From Zygnema cylindricum (lineage: Eukaryota; Streptophyta; Zygnematophyceae; Zygnematales; Zygnemataceae), in contig JBBHKE010001077.1 of assembly GCA_037447655.1 (NCBI GenBank), positions 1 through 46,605 on the forward strand: a stretch of 46,605 bases of DNA, written 5' to 3'. Position 1 is the stretch's first letter. Each line of letters starts with the position of its first letter. Of the stretch, positions 8,159 to 20,400 are shown in pieces. Under the pieces are notes generated by a model. That model saw only the letters and a list, made by a program, of their open reading frames with translations. It searched no databases and was not told the DNA's origin. Position numbers and translations under genes: made by a program.

Positions 8159-11100
8159 CTAGTCAATCTTTAATTTCAGACCACACTTCTCCCTGCAGAA
8201 AATTAGCTTAGGGGAAGGCACAGGTTTGGTCATCATATCTGCTACCATCTCACTATCTGGCCTGTACTCTAAACTGATTATTTTGTTTTCTACTTTTTCT
8301 CTAACAAAGCTGAGTCTGATGTCCATGTGTTTGGCTTTAAAATGATGTTTAGGATTGGCAGAAATAGCGATTGCTGCCTGATTATCACAAAATATTTTCT
8401 GCACACCACTCTTAAGGTGACCAAGCTCACCAAGCAAAGACTTGACCCACATCAATTCTTTTACAGCAGAGCAAGAGGCCATATACTCAGCCTCCATGGT
8501 GGACTGAGCAATAACCTTTTGCTGTTTGCTACTCCAACAGCAAGCCCCATCACCCACATATAATACATATCCAGAAGTGCATCTCCTCATCGGAGCATCA
8601 CCATAACTGGCATCACTCCAAGTGGTGATGTCAGTATTCTCCCCACCCAAATGCAACCATAGATCCCTAGTTCCTATCAAGTATCTAAGGACTCTCTTAT
8701 CTGCCTCCCAATCCTTCTTAGTGGGAGCATTTAAACTTCTGCTCAGCACTCCTACAGCTGCAGCTAAATCCGGCCGGGTACAATTCATAAAATAGATTAG
8801 ACTTCCCACTACTTGCCTGTAAGGAATAGTCTGCATGAACTTCTGTTCATCAGGAGATAATACCTCGTCTAAGACTATGACTCCTTCTTCCTCACTCCCC
8901 TCACTTCCCTTCTTTAACTCCATTGGAGTTGTACAACTATTAGCTTTATCCATTTGAAATTTTTCAAGCATGTTCCCTATTGCTTCCTTTTGAGTCAATC
9001 TTATAATTTTCCTTTTCCTGTCTCTCTCTACTTGAATTCCCAAAATATATCTTGCTTCTCCCATATCCTTCATTTCAAATCTCCCCTTAAGATCGGTTTT
9101 CAGTTTGTTAATTTTTTCCATTGATTTACTTAAAACAAGCAAATCATCAACATAAATTGCAATAAATATAAGACCTTCCTCATCTTCGAAAACATAGATT
9201 GAGTGATCTGAGCTGATCCGAATATATCCCAGACCGGTAAGAAACTCATCAAGCTTCTTATTCCATTGTCGAGGTGCCTGTTTCAAACCATAAAGAGATT
9301 TAATCAGCCGGCATACCTTACTCTCCTCTCCTTCCTCCACAAAACCTTCGGGTTGTCGCATGAAGATCTCCTCTTCCAATTCTCCATGCAAAAAGGCTGT
9401 CTTGATGTCCATCTGATGCACTTCCATGTCTTCCGCCGCTGCTAAACTGAGAAGTATGCGGACGGAGGGAAATCTGACCACCGGGGCAAAGGTTTCCTCG
9501 TAGTCAATTCCTTCCTTTTGTGTAAATCCCTTTGCCACTAATCTAGCCTTGTAGCGCTCGATTGTGTTATCTGGGTTCAGTTTTAGTTTGAAAACCCACT
9601 TACAACCGATTGGTTTTCGGTTAGGTGGACAGTCCACCAGCTCCCAAGTATCGGCTGCCATGATTGAAGCCATCTCCTCATTGATGGCTGTCTTCCATCG
9701 GTTTCTTTCTGGACAAGTCATCGCCTCTCCATAAGTTTGACGTTCATCTTGATGAGATAGTTTAGTTACCTTGTTAATAACTTGTTTTTCTTGCAGTCTT
9801 TTGCTACTTCTCCTCCCCCCCTCAAAATCTGAGGCCGGAATAGATGGTTCTCGTGGATTCTTTCGAACAAACTCGACTTCTCCCCTATCCCTTGATTCCG
9901 AATCAATTTCCACCACGTCTTCCGCTTCGAGTAGAGTTGTCACTGGAGTTTCCACAGCCGAGTCCTTTTCGGTCTGATTTGTACCTGCAAGAATGTCATC
10001 TTCTCTAAAACCTGGGTAGTTAGGAAGCTCAAAGTCATCGGAATTTTCTGACTCAAATCTGATTTTTACTGACTTCGTATATTTGAAGGGATCCACAGAC
10101 TTTCCTTCATCCATAACTACTAGATGCTTTACTAAGATTATATCTTCCCTTTTTAGATCATAAACTCTATATCCTTTAACATCTTCATCATATCCTAATA
10201 AGTATCCCGGTTTTCCTTTAGGATCTAGCTTCCAATTGGACCGATCAGTATCTAGACTGAACACTTGACTGCCGAAAACCTTTAAGTGAGATATGTCTGG
10301 TTTCCGGCCTGTCCATCTCTCATAAGGTGTTTGATCTTTTATAGCTGAAGTAAGAACTCTATTCTTGAGGTAATTAGCACAGTTCATAGCTTCTGCCCAA
10401 AACCTTTTTCCTATCTTTTTATCTGACAACATACTTCTAGCACTATCACTTAGTGTTCTATTTAACCTTTCAGCTACCCCATTCTGTTCCGGATTTTCTG
10501 GAACTGTCTTTTGGTGTTGAACCCCATCTTCCCTCAGAAAATCCTCAAACTGGTTAGAAGTATACTCTCCACCATTGTCACTCCTTACTCTCTTGATTGG
10601 AGTTTCATGGAGTTTTTCGCTCCATGCTTTATATTGTCTAAAGCAATCCTCAGCTTCGGACTTGTTTTTCAAAAAATATACCCGGGAATACCGAGACCAA
10701 TCATCAGTTATAGTCATCATAAATCTCTTCCCCCCCAGTGAGGGCACTTTAGCCGGTCCCCAAATATCTGTGTGTACTAGATCTAGAATTTTTTCTCCCT
10801 TATAGGTGGCTGATTTAGGAAAGGGTAATCTGTGTGCTTTACCTTGAGCACATCCACTACAATCACTTATATCATCACTCTCACTGAACTGAATCCCTTC
10901 CACCACTCCCATCTTTTTCATCTCTCTTAACTTATCTAGATTCACATGCCCAAGCCTCTTATGCCACATCATAATATCATGAACACCAGCGTAATAAAGT
11001 TTTTTCTTTTCATTACTTAAGATCAGCCTAAACATCCCATGGCTACCTTTCTCAGCAATGAAATAGACATCATCCTCAAAACTAGCAGTAAAGACTCCTT

Positions 11101-12517
11101 CCCTAGTGCTAGTAAAAAAACCCTTATCATCCAATACTGATGTGGAGATAAGATTTTTGTTCAGCTCCGGAATAAACAATACATCGGAGAATGTTAATAT
11201 GGATGCCTTTCCTTCTACTAACACTTTCAGATCTACCGATCCTACAAGAGTAGTGGTGACTATCCTCCCATCCCCGTACTCTATCTCTACGGTGGGAATC
11301 TTTCTTATCTTAGTGAACAGGTGCCTATCCTTACACATGTGCATGGAGGCACCTGAATCTATGATCCAGCCTGCTTCACCTTTCAATCCACCGTAAGCAC
11401 ATTTCTGCCTTCGTGGAATTTCGACCTCATTTTTCGCCTCCAACTCCTCATCCAAAAGGAGCTCATCGTTCTCGTCCTCGGATTCCGCCTCAAGTACCTG
11501 TGTGACAAGGGCCTTTTTCTTTCCTCTCGGGGTACCACCGGTCTGCCCCTCCTTTAACCGAAGCTCGGTTAGCTTAGTGCACTCTGCCATATAGTGCCCC
11601 GGTTTCTTACAAAAATTACATAAACCTTTGGGAGCCCTTGGTTCGAATTCGTCGGCCTGTTTTTTCTGCTCCCTACCCCCATAGTTTCCGACCGGTTTTC
11701 GGGAATCCCTGTTCCTCCAATCAGTGGCTGTTGCCAAGGCTTGGCCACTCTTTCCTCCCCTTCGGATCTCGATTGTATTCTCTTGAACTAGAATCATCCC
11801 TACCACTGAGTTCCATATCCACCTTGAGTCAGGCAAGTCCTGCACACGGTAAACTATGTTCACGAACTCATCAGGTAACTTCATCAGTAAACAGTTAACC
11901 TTTTCTTTTTCACTAAAATCTTTTCCCGCACTGTGTAGCTTCATGAAGAGTGTAGCAAGCTCATTGCAAAAATCCAGCATATTTCCCCCTTTATATACAT
12001 ACTCCTTAACTTTCTGATCAGCCAACTGTTGTTGCTGAATCGTACCACTTCGGTACATCTCTATGAGAGCCATCCAAAGATCGGATGCCCTTTCTACCTA
12101 CAAATGAGGACATGCAAGTCCTTGAGTGAGATGGCGTAGGATGAAGTGCTTTGCCGCCATATTGTTGAAGTCCCAGGTTTCAGTATCATTCTCCTCGTTC
12201 CTCGGAATAAGTGACATGAACGTCGAACCAGTTGCTATTGGTGTGGTCGTCTCCTTCTCCTTTCCTTTGTCCACCACCTCTCCTTCTTTTGTTTCCTCCG
12301 TTGAAGGTGTATCCTCTTTCCTGGTGAATCTGGTTCCTCCAAACCCTGGAGGAATTCCAAGACTTGATGGACGCCCCAACCGTCCACTCACTATCCCCCA
12401 AAATCTTTTTTCGCATAGAGCTCCTATCATCATACTTTCCCAGTATATGAAGCCAGTTCCATTAAAGATTCGTACCCTAGAGGGTGGGCCCATAACCTGA
12501 AACTCTGAGACCTCCAT
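8159..12517 (-). pseudogene. Ty1/copia gag-pol polyprotein of element 3, one premature stop
   Basis: A single minus-strand frame of 1,453 codons from the ATG at 12517 to the stop at 8159, broken only by TAG at 12098-12100 (codon 140), where a related copy has glutamine. Order of parts: gag; zinc knuckle CNFCKKPGHYMAEC at about residues 300-313; aspartic protease DSGA at about 387; integrase with the HHCC zinc motif and a D,D,E core (DNGGEY, VAERLN); RT with YVDD at about 1122; RNase H with CDNQ. The ATG lies 20 bases inside the 5' LTR. All catalytic motifs are intact, so apart from the stop the product would be a normal particle-forming, DNA-integrating polyprotein. Downstream of the stop an internal ATG at 12073 opens a 1,304-residue frame, but it lacks the N-terminal part of gag. 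Confidence 0.95.
12483..12497 (-). promoter_or_regulatory. Element 3 primer-binding site
   Basis: Minus-strand GGTTATGGGCCCACC directly after the LTR terminus CA. It is perfectly complementary to the anticodon arm of plant initiator tRNA-Met (GGTGGGCCCATAACC, recalled from known plant sequences), not to the tRNA 3' end. This implies priming by a cleaved half-tRNA, as known for Drosophila copia. Confidence 0.88.
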
Positions 12518-13544
12518 AAGTCCTCAGAGTGGACAGCTTCCAAGAAGCCTCTAGGATAATCTTGACCCCTTTGTGTTTTAGCAAAAACAACTGCCGCCCT
12601 GGCAAACAAAAACCCTGACTACCTTCACCCTTGTGAAGGCAAGACTCCCCTGAGTTGATAGCAAAAAGAATCTCTGAATTTGCTCCTCTGAGCAGTAAGT
12701 TATGGAGGGTCAAAGTTGACCTTTTGTACAGAAGCTCTCTGGGAGAGAGGGTCCTATCTTCTAATTTTTCTAAGTCCTATCTCTCTCACAGACTCTATCT
12801 ACTGATGTACGGAACCAATCAGATTTCAGTTCCGTACGTAAAAGTACAACTGCCGGTGTACTTTATGTACGGATATTGTACGATATGGCCTAAATGTCCA
12901 CACGTGGAGTATCCGGATTCGCTCCTTAAATCCTCGGAGATGCCGAGCTCCAATGTTACATCGCCACGTGTCATCCGATGTGGCGCTGCCCACAAACCGC
13001 CGAATTCTCCTTCCGCGATCTCGGCGCAATTTCCGGCCGTCCGATCAAACTCGTTTTTGATCGTAGCCGTAATAAATACATGCGCGGTATTTGTTTCGCT
13101 TCCGAAATCAATGCGCGGTATTGATTTCATATCCGTACCGCAATTCGTACTTTTACAATTCCATATCTATGTGTCCCGTAAATAGTTATAGTTAAATGAA
13201 TTATCCTACGTGTATTTGTATAAATAATTATCGTACTATATACTACGTATCAGTACATCTAGACTTAACGGCTAAGGCTACCGGCTATCTCCTAGCTGTC
13301 GGCCGGCAGGTACCAGGATCAAATCCTGCCGCCGGCATATACCTTTTAGTAATTAATCCGTAGACTAATATAAATTTCCCGTAAACCTGAGGATAGCTTA
13401 GGTAGCCATGGCTCTAGCTTCCTCTCCAATTTCTCAGTGACTGCGACAAGTTTGAGAGTTGGAGAGAGAAGTTAGAGGTAGACTGCCTCGGCTTCTTTGT
13501 TTCTATTTAGACCTAGAAAATACTTAAAACTATTAATTTCTACA
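12498..13544 (-). repeat. Element 3, 5' LTR
   Basis: 1047 bp. The first codons of gag (ATG at 12517) lie inside it. It has a tRNA-like cassette at 13267-13347 and a stem-loop at 13412-13477. G-boxes and the GTAC cluster are as in the 3' LTR. Confidence 0.95.
13267..13347 (+). ncRNA. tRNA-like Pol III-type cassette in element 3 5' LTR
   Basis: Identical to the copy at 7868-7948: A-box-like 13270-13285, B-box-like 13316-13326, T4 13344-13347. Confidence 0.5.
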
Positions 13545-13549
13545 CTTTC
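13545..13549. repeat. Target-site duplication of element 3, right copy (CTTTC)
   Basis: CTTTC directly follows LTR end ...tttctaca and matches 7094-7098. Confidence 0.93.
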
Positions 13550-14655
13550 CTGTGGACGTTCCCGAATGGCTACGAGAGCACACTTTTGTTTTCGAGGAAT
13601 ATCGTTCTCCTCCAAATTCTTGTTAAGAAGAAGCTCTCCATCCTCCTCTTCCGAGGACTCATCTTCTTTGGTCTCTCCCTTCACTTGTGTGACCACAAGT
13701 GTCTTCTTCTTTCCTTCGGAAGAACATCTCCACGGCTTTTTTGGAGCTTGAGCTCCGACAGCTTGGTGCAATCAACTATGAAGTGTCCCGGCTTTTTGCA
13801 GAAATGACAAAGGCCCTTTGGAGGCCTCGGTTCTCCTGTTTTATCTTTCTCTCCCTTGAAGTTGCCGTATGGCTTCCTAAAATCCTTCCCACAGCGGTCC
13901 GTTCCGGCAGTTAGAGCTTGAACGCTCTTTCCTCCACTCTGAATCTCGATAGTGTTCTCTTACACAAGTATCATCCAGATAACTGTGTTCCACTTCTACA
14001 AATACTCATCTATTTCCTGCACTCGGTACACTATGTTCTCAAACTCATTAGGCAACTTCATGATGAGGGTGTTGACTTTCATCTTCATTGTACCGGTCCA
14101 CCCGGCACTCTCCATCTCCATATACAAATAGGAGAGGTCGTTACAATAGTCTAGCATCCCCCCCCCTTTGTAAGTATAATCCCCTAACCCTTGTTCGGCC
14201 AATTGGAGCTCCTGGATGGTATCGGCTCTATAGATCTCCACTAAGGTCTCCCACAACTCCTTGGCCTTGAAAATCTGGAGATGGGAGGTTGCCAAAGCTT
14301 GAGTAAGATGCCTCAAAATGAAGTATCTACCAACCATGTTTGTGTATTCCCACATTTGAATTTTGTTTTCTTCGTTCTTCACGGTTGTCGCTTCAGGTAC
14401 CGTGGTGAGAGGAGTAAGAGGTGTCTCCTTCCCTTTCCCCATTTCGGACACTATGTTGTCCCCGCTGTCTGCCTCCTCCGTTGGAGCAGATACTGGTGTA
14501 GAAAACCTCACTGCACTAAACCCTCGTGGAATTCCCCGAGAAGGACGTTTCACTTGTCCATTGAGGATACTCAGTATCGTTTTTCACACAAAGCATGTAC
14601 CATCATGGCTTCCCAATAAATGAAACAAGATCCGTTGAAGATAGGCACCCTAGAG

Positions 14656-14670
14656 GGTGGGCCTATAACC
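14656..14670 (-). promoter_or_regulatory. Element 2 primer-binding site (one mutation)
   Basis: Minus-strand GGTTATAGGCCCACC, one base from the perfect initiator-tRNA anticodon-arm complement of elements 3 and 4. Confidence 0.82.
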
Positions 14671-15683
14671 TGCAATTATGTGTTCCCCATTAGACTCCAG
14701 AATTCAAAATGCCTCTAGATATTTTTTGACTAACCCTTCTTAAGCTAGGATCACAGATACTCAAATTGGCAAACAAGGAACCTGATGCACCCCTGTGCAG
14801 TTTGGACTCCCTTAAGTCCGCAACAAAAGATTTTTTTTTTACTGAAAAACGCCTGACCAGGGGATTAGTTATCAAGTGGCAAAGATGTCAAAATATATAC
14901 AAGCTCATTGGGAGAGAGGCGGCTTCCTCCTAAATCTCCTAAGTCTTCAACCCCTCTCACAACCCCTCTCTACTAATGTACGAACCAATCAGATAACTGT
15001 AAAGTACAAAAAGGTACTGTGGCCTTTGTACTTTTTGTACACTCTGTGTACGACTTGGCCATTGAGTGGATGCATTTCTCCTCCGAACTCGCTTTTATGC
15101 TCTCCGAGATTCCTGTTGTCCAATGTTATCTTGCCACGTGGCGCCAGGTCATGTCACACCCGAAAATTGCCAATGCCACCATTGCGGGATCTCGACAATG
15201 ATGCGTGCTATCGGATCCAAATCAGCTTTGAATGCTTGCCGTTGAAAATCAAAGTCTGAAAAATATTTCTTTGCGGTTTCACGTTCGCATAATATTTCAT
15301 TTTGTTTTCATGTTACTTATCCGTAATTGTGCTTATCCAATTAGTGAATTCTGACATGTTTAAATACTCAACATACCCCATATACTTGAACTGACTTCAA
15401 CGACAGACCAGCTAAGGCTGGTGGCTATGCCTCGCTCTTCTGGTCGCAGGTTCGAGTCTTACCGGACATAACCTTTTTGTTAGAATTAACTTATGTCACG
15501 TCTTCTGACCCGCCTAAGGAGCCAAGGCAGCCATGGCTCCACCACCCTCTCTTTCCTGCAGTGACTACCACAAGTATGGGGGATAGAGGGAGGATGTGGA
15601 GGCAGACTGCCTACGCTTTTCTTTTATATTTTCACTAAGCTATTCATACCTAGAAAATACTTTATAAATGTAATAATTGAACA
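14671..15683 (-). repeat. Element 2, 5' LTR
   Basis: 1013 bp, TGCAATTATG to ATTGAACA. It keeps a CACGTG box near 15134-15140 that has become CATGTG in the partner LTR. It also carries a tRNA-like cassette (15404-15478) and a stem-loop (about 15538-15600). Differences from the 3' LTR are numerous, so the insertion is older than element 3. Confidence 0.92.
15404..15478 (+). ncRNA. tRNA-like Pol III-type cassette in element 2 5' LTR
   Basis: A-box-like agctaaggctggtggc (15410-15425), B-box ggttcgagtct (15449-15459), T5 at 15474-15478. Confidence 0.55.
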
Positions 15684-15688
15684 ATTGC
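15684..15688. repeat. Target-site duplication of element 2, right copy (ATTGC)
   Basis: Matches 2659-2663. Element 1 RNase H resumes here (tacttgattatcac). Confidence 0.9.
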
Positions 15689-16392
15689 TACTTGATTATC
15701 ACAAAAAGAATTATGCACACCAATCTTAAGGTGACCAAGCTCACCAGCAAAAACTTGACGTACATCAATTCTTTTACAGCAGAGCAAGAGGCCATATATC
15801 CAGTCTCTATGGTGAACTAAGCAATAACCTTTTGCTGTTTGCTACTCTAGCAACAAGCCCCATCACCCACATATAATACATATCCATAAGTATATCTCCT
15901 CATCGGAGCATCACCATAACTAGCATCACTCCAAATAGTGTCAGTATTCCCCCCACCCAAATGCAACCATAAATCCCTAGTTCCTATCAAATATCTAAAG
16001 ACTCTCTTAGCTGCCTCCTAATCTCTCTTAGTGGGAGCATTTAGACTTCTACTCAGCACTCCTAAAGCTGCAGCTAAATCCGACTGGGTACAATTCATAA
16101 AATAGATTAGGCTTCCCACTACTTGCTTGTAAGAAATAGTCTGCATGAACTTCTGTTCTTCAAGACCTAATTCCTTGTCTAAGATTATGACACCTTCTTC
16201 CAAACTGCCCTCACTTCCCTTCTTTAACTCCATTCGAGTTGTACAACTATTAGCGTTATCCATCTGAAACTTTTCAACATGTTCCCTATTGCTTCATTCT
16301 GAGTTAATCATATAATCTTTCTTTCTCGGTCTCTTTCTACTTGAATACCCAAAATAATTTTTTCCTCTCCCATATCCTTCATCTCAAATCTT

Positions 16393-16397
16393 CCCTT
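16393..16397. repeat. Target-site duplication of element 4, left copy (CCCTT)
   Basis: CCCTT before TGTTGAAATT. The same pentamer is at 22812-22816. The uninterrupted site is visible in element 3 at about 9074-9080 (ctccccttaagatc). Confidence 0.8.
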
Positions 16398-16478
16398 TGT
16401 TGAAATTTATAGATTTCTATAGTATTTTCTAGGTTTAAATATGTTTTAATCAAAGGAAAAAAGGACGGACAGCCTGCC

Positions 16479-16541
16479 TCCACCTCGCTCTCTAGCTCCC
16501 ATACTTGTTGTAGTCACTGAAGGTAAGAGAGAGAGGTTGAT
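16479..16541. other. Conserved LTR stem-loop, element 4 5' copy
   Basis: Arms around ccacctcgctctct and agagagagaggttg; loop cccatacttgttgtagtcac, the reverse complement of the loop in minus-strand elements. The copy is at about 21858-21920. Confidence 0.6.
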
Positions 16542-16588
16542 CCATGGCTGCCTTTAGTTCAACAGACAGCTATTTTTAGTAGGTTACT

Positions 16589-16681
16589 AAAAATATACTT
16601 GACGGACGAGAGATTTGATCCCGGGTACCTACGGTTCGTCAAGTTGACCGGTAGCGGTCAGCTTTATCCTAATAGACTAGG
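16589..16681 (-). ncRNA. tRNA-like Pol III-type cassette in element 4 5' LTR
   Basis: On the minus strand: A-box-like aggataaagctgaccgc (16670-16654), B-box-like gggatcaaatc (16622-16612), T5 (16593-16589). An outer pairing TTGACGGAC/GTTCGTCAA encloses the T-arm-like part. Confidence 0.5.
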
Positions 16682-16969
16682 ACCAATGCTAAGTGCTATG
16701 GTATGTGATAGATATATATTTAGTTAGGGAGAATTAAATCCATTTAACTAGAACTGTGTACGACGCACATAGATTCAGTTTTATATAGTACGTCGTACGA
16801 CGCTAATTCAAAACGGATACCGCGCATTTTATTTCGACATCGGAACAAATATCGCGCAAGTATTTATTACGGCTAAGATTGCGTTTCGCATAAAATCCAA
16901 CGGCGCACATCATCGCCGAAATCCCGGAGTGGTCACTTTGGCGTTTTGTGACGTGGCATGACCTGGAGC

Positions 16970-17135
16970 CACGTGGAGAGATAACATTCGGTCATAGGAA
17001 TTCCGAGGAACGTACGGACAAGTGAAAAGCGGACACGCGTCCACTTAATAGCCTTGTCGTACATAGGCCGTACAAAAGGTACATCGGCAGTAGTACTTTT
17101 GTGTACGATACAGTAATCTGATTGGTCCGTACTTC
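16970..17135 (+). promoter_or_regulatory. Putative LTR promoter block of element 4
   Basis: CACGTG at 16970-16975, six GTAC tetramers between about 17066 and 17131, and GATTGG (inverted CCAAT) just before the last of them. The same arrangement appears in LTRs of all five elements despite strong divergence elsewhere. Function is inferred. Confidence 0.5.
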
Positions 17136-17412
17136 AGTAGATAGGAGTTATTAGAGAGAATCAGGACTTAGAAAATTTTGGTAGGTGGTCACCTCTCCCT
17201 TTGAGAGTTTGTACAAATTGGCATTTTTACTGCCTCATAACTTATCGCCTGGTTGGCCTTTTTCAGTGATTCTTTTTTCTACGGACTCAGGGGAGTCCAG
17301 GCTACACAGGGGTGCAGTCAAATTGTCAGTTTGCCTTCTTGGGCAGCAGTGGTTGTGGCTTGAAGTGGGTTAGTTAAATACTATCTAGAGGCTTCCTGTA
17401 TTCTGTAGTCCA

Positions 17413-20400
17413 ATGGAGGACACAGAATTGCAGGTTATGGGCCCACCCTCTAGGGTGCCCACCTTCAATGGATCTGGGTTCATCTATTGGGAAGCCATGA
17501 TGATGGGAGCTTTGTGTGAAAAACGATACTGGGGTATCGTCAGTGGACAAGCGAAACGTCCACCTTCGGGAACTCCACCAGGATTTGGGGGAGTAAGGTT
17601 TCCTGCAACAACGGCTGCCTCGGCGGAGGAGGCAGATGATGGGGACAGCAGTGTGTCCGAAAAGGGGAAAGGGAAGGAGACACCCCTCACTCCTATTGCC
17701 ACAGTATCGGGAGCGGCAATCGTGAAGACCGTGGAGAACGATACTCAAATGTGGGAGGATGTAAACATGGCTGCCAAGAACTTCATTCTGAGGCACCTCA
17801 CTCAAGGTTTGGCCACCCCTCATCTTCACATTTACAAGGCCGAGGAGTTGTGGGTGAGTTTGGTGGAAATTTATAGAGCTGGAACTATTCAGGAGCTCCA
17901 GTTGGCTGAGCAAAAGCTACTGAGTTACACTTACAAAGGAGGAAAGATGCTAGATTACTGCAATGATCTTTCTTGTTTGTATACGGAAATGGAAAGTGCC
18001 GGGTGGATAGGTACAGTGAAAATGAAAGTTAACACCCTTATCATGAAATTACCAAATGAGTTCGAAAACTTAGTGTACCGAGTACAGGGAATGCCTGATA
18101 GTTCATGGAAATGGAACACAGTAGTCAGGATGATACTTGTGCAGGAGAACACAATGGAGATTAGGAGAGGAGGAAAGAGCATTCAAGCTCTAGCAGCAGG
18201 AGGGGACCGATGGGGGAAGGACCCGAAGAAACCTTATAGAGGGGAAAGAGATCATTCAGGGGGACAGAGGCCCCCAAAGGGTCTTTGTCATTATTGCAAA
18301 AAGCCGGGACACTTTATTGCAGATTGTGTCAAGCTATCAGAGCTGAGGCTCCAAGAGAACCGTGGAGGGGGTTCTTCCGGAGGGAAGAAAAAGGCACTTG
18401 TGGTTACAAAAGTGTCAGGAGAAATCGAGGATGAGTCCTCTGAGGAGGATGGGGAGCTTCTTCTTGACGAGAGCTTGGAGGAGAAGGAGATTCCTCGGAG
18501 GCAGAAGTGTGCCCTTGGAGCCATCCGGGAGGCTCCACAGGAAGGATGGATCATCGACTCAGGTGCATCCATGCATATGTGTCGTGATAAAGAACTCTTC
18601 ACTAAGTTAAGAAAGATTCCTACTGTAGAGATAGAGTATGGGGATGGAAGAGTGGTTACTACAGATCTAGTGGGATCAGTAGATCTGAAAGTCTTAGTGG
18701 AGGGTAAGACTTCTATACTTACATTCTCAGATGTACTTTACATTCCTCAGCTGAGTAAAAATCTTGTCTCTACGTCTGTGTTAGATGACAAAGAGTTTGA
18801 TACCTTCACCAGAAAGGGAGTCTTTACAGCTAAGTATGGGGATGAAGTTTACTTCACAGCAGATAAGGGTAGCCAAGGAATGTTTAGGCTTAACTTGAGT
18901 AATGAAAAGAAGAATGCTTACTATGTTGGTGTTCCTAAGATGATGATTTGGCATAAGCGGTTGGGGCATGTACATTTTGATAGGTTAAGGGAAATGAAAA
19001 AGCTTGGGGTAGTAGATGGCATTCAGTTTGGGGATAATGAAATGATGGATGATTGTAGTGGTTGTGCTCAAGGTAAGGCTCACAGACTTCCCTTTCCCAA
19101 AGCCGCCACATATAGAGGTGAGAAAGTATTAGATTTAGTCCACACAGATATTTGGGGGCCTGCAAAAGTACCTTCGGTTGGAGGAAAAAGGTTTATGATG
19201 ACAATAACTGATGACTGGTCTAGATACTCTAGAGTCTACTTTCTGAAAACAAAGTCTGAAGCATCAACTTACTTCAAAGAATATAAAGCTTGGAGTGAGA
19301 AGTTGCATGAAACCCCCATTAAGAGGATAAGGAGTGATAATGGGGGGGAATATACCTCTAACGAGTTTGAGGAATATTTGAGAGATGAGGGAGTGCAGCA
19401 CCAGAAAACTGTACCATATAACCCGGAACAAAATGGGGTAGCTGAGAGGTTGAATAGAACACTAGGAGATAGTGCATGCAGTATGTTGGCAGACAAGAAA
19501 ATAGGAAAGAGATTTTGGGCAGAAGCAATGAACTGTGCAAACTATATTAAAAATAGAGTCCTTACCTCAGCTGTAAAGGAAGTGACACCTTATGAGAGAT
19601 GGGTTGGAAGGAAACCAGATATCTCACACCTTAAAGTATTTGGTAGCCAAGTTTACAGTCTTGACACGGATAGGAAAAACTGGAAACTAGATGCTAAGGG
19701 AAAACCTGGATACTTTGTGGGATATGATGAGGATGTTAAGGGATATAGAGTCTATGACTTAGCAAAGAAAGATATCATTCTGGTCAAACACTTAGTTGTC
19801 ATGGATGAAGGGAAGTCATTTGACCCCTTCAAATATACAAAAAAGATAAGGATCAGATTTGAGTCCGAAAATGAGGAGAACTCAGTCGTTCCCGAAAAAG
19901 ACATGAGTGAAACTGTGATTACAGATTCAGGGGAGATCGAAGATATAGGAGACTCACCGGAAACCTCACATACTCCTATGGACTTCGAGGAGATGGAAGA
20001 AGCGGGACAAGATACGGTTTTTATGGACAGGGGAGCCGATGAGACAGTGAGAAGAAATCCAAGACTTCCATCCATTCCAGCTTCGGAGTTTGAGGGAGGA
20101 AGGAGGAGCAGCAAAAGGATACAGGAAAAACAAGCTGCCCATAAGGTAACTAAGCTATCTCACCCAGATGAGCCTCAGTCTTACTTAGAGGCAGTGAATA
20201 GTCCAGAGAAAGAAAGATGGATTAGGGCCATAAATGATGAGATGGCTTCTATCATGGAAGCAAATACTTGGGAACTAGCGGATTGCCCTCCAGACAGAAA
20301 ACCTATTGGATGTAAATGGGTATTTAAACTAAAACTGAACCCAGATAATACAATTGAGAGGTATAAGGCTCGATTGGTAGCGAAGGGGTTCACCCAAAAA

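Larger units (their letters stand above)
7099..13544 (-). mobile_element. Ty1/copia element 3, nearly intact, inserted in element 2
   Basis: 6446 bp. Two 1047-bp LTRs (7099-8145, 12498-13544) with about 8 differences by eye (mostly transitions), a perfect CTTTC duplication, a perfect PBS and PPT, and one long polyprotein frame interrupted by a single stop codon. Divergence under 1% marks it as a recent insertion, younger than the element it sits in. Confidence 0.96.
13545..14670 (-). pseudogene. Element 2 gag remnant
   Basis: Minus-strand remains of gag: residues similar to element 4 gag at about 13996-14553, a degenerate zinc-knuckle region near 13780-13820 and an acidic linker at about 13600-13700. 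The reading continues across element 3 into the protease at 7093. Frame breaks and stops are present. The first ATG in the LTR is followed after four codons by TAA, and the PBS ATG is ATA, so the start of translation is lost. Confidence 0.87.
2664..15683 (-). mobile_element. Ty1/copia element 2, inserted in element 1 and itself split by element 3
   Basis: LTRs lie at 2664-3675 and 14671-15683 and are flanked by ATTGC. The internal region reads gag to RNase H on the minus strand once element 3 (7099-13544) and a 186-bp tandem duplication are removed, leaving about 6.4 kb. Its proteins are closest to those of element 4 and element 5. The gag start in the LTR is followed by an early stop, the PBS ATG has become ATA, and pol has several frame breaks, so it cannot make its own proteins. 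Confidence 0.93.
15684..16397 (-). pseudogene. Element 1 RNase H and RT C-terminal fragment
   Basis: Minus-strand copia RNase H and the RT-RNase H connection (open piece 16018-16263, with YKQVVGSLIYFMNCTQSDL). It is the direct continuation of 2436-2663 and is cut at 16397 by element 4. Its reading resumes at 22812. Several stops and indels are present. Confidence 0.88.
16398..17432 (+). repeat. Element 4, 5' LTR
   Basis: 1035 bp, TGTTGAAATT to GAATTGCA. It includes the gag ATG at 17413. It holds a stem-loop (16479-16541), an antisense tRNA-like cassette (16589-16681), a CACGTG box (16970-16975), six GTAC motifs (about 17066-17131) and GATTGG. Confidence 0.95.
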
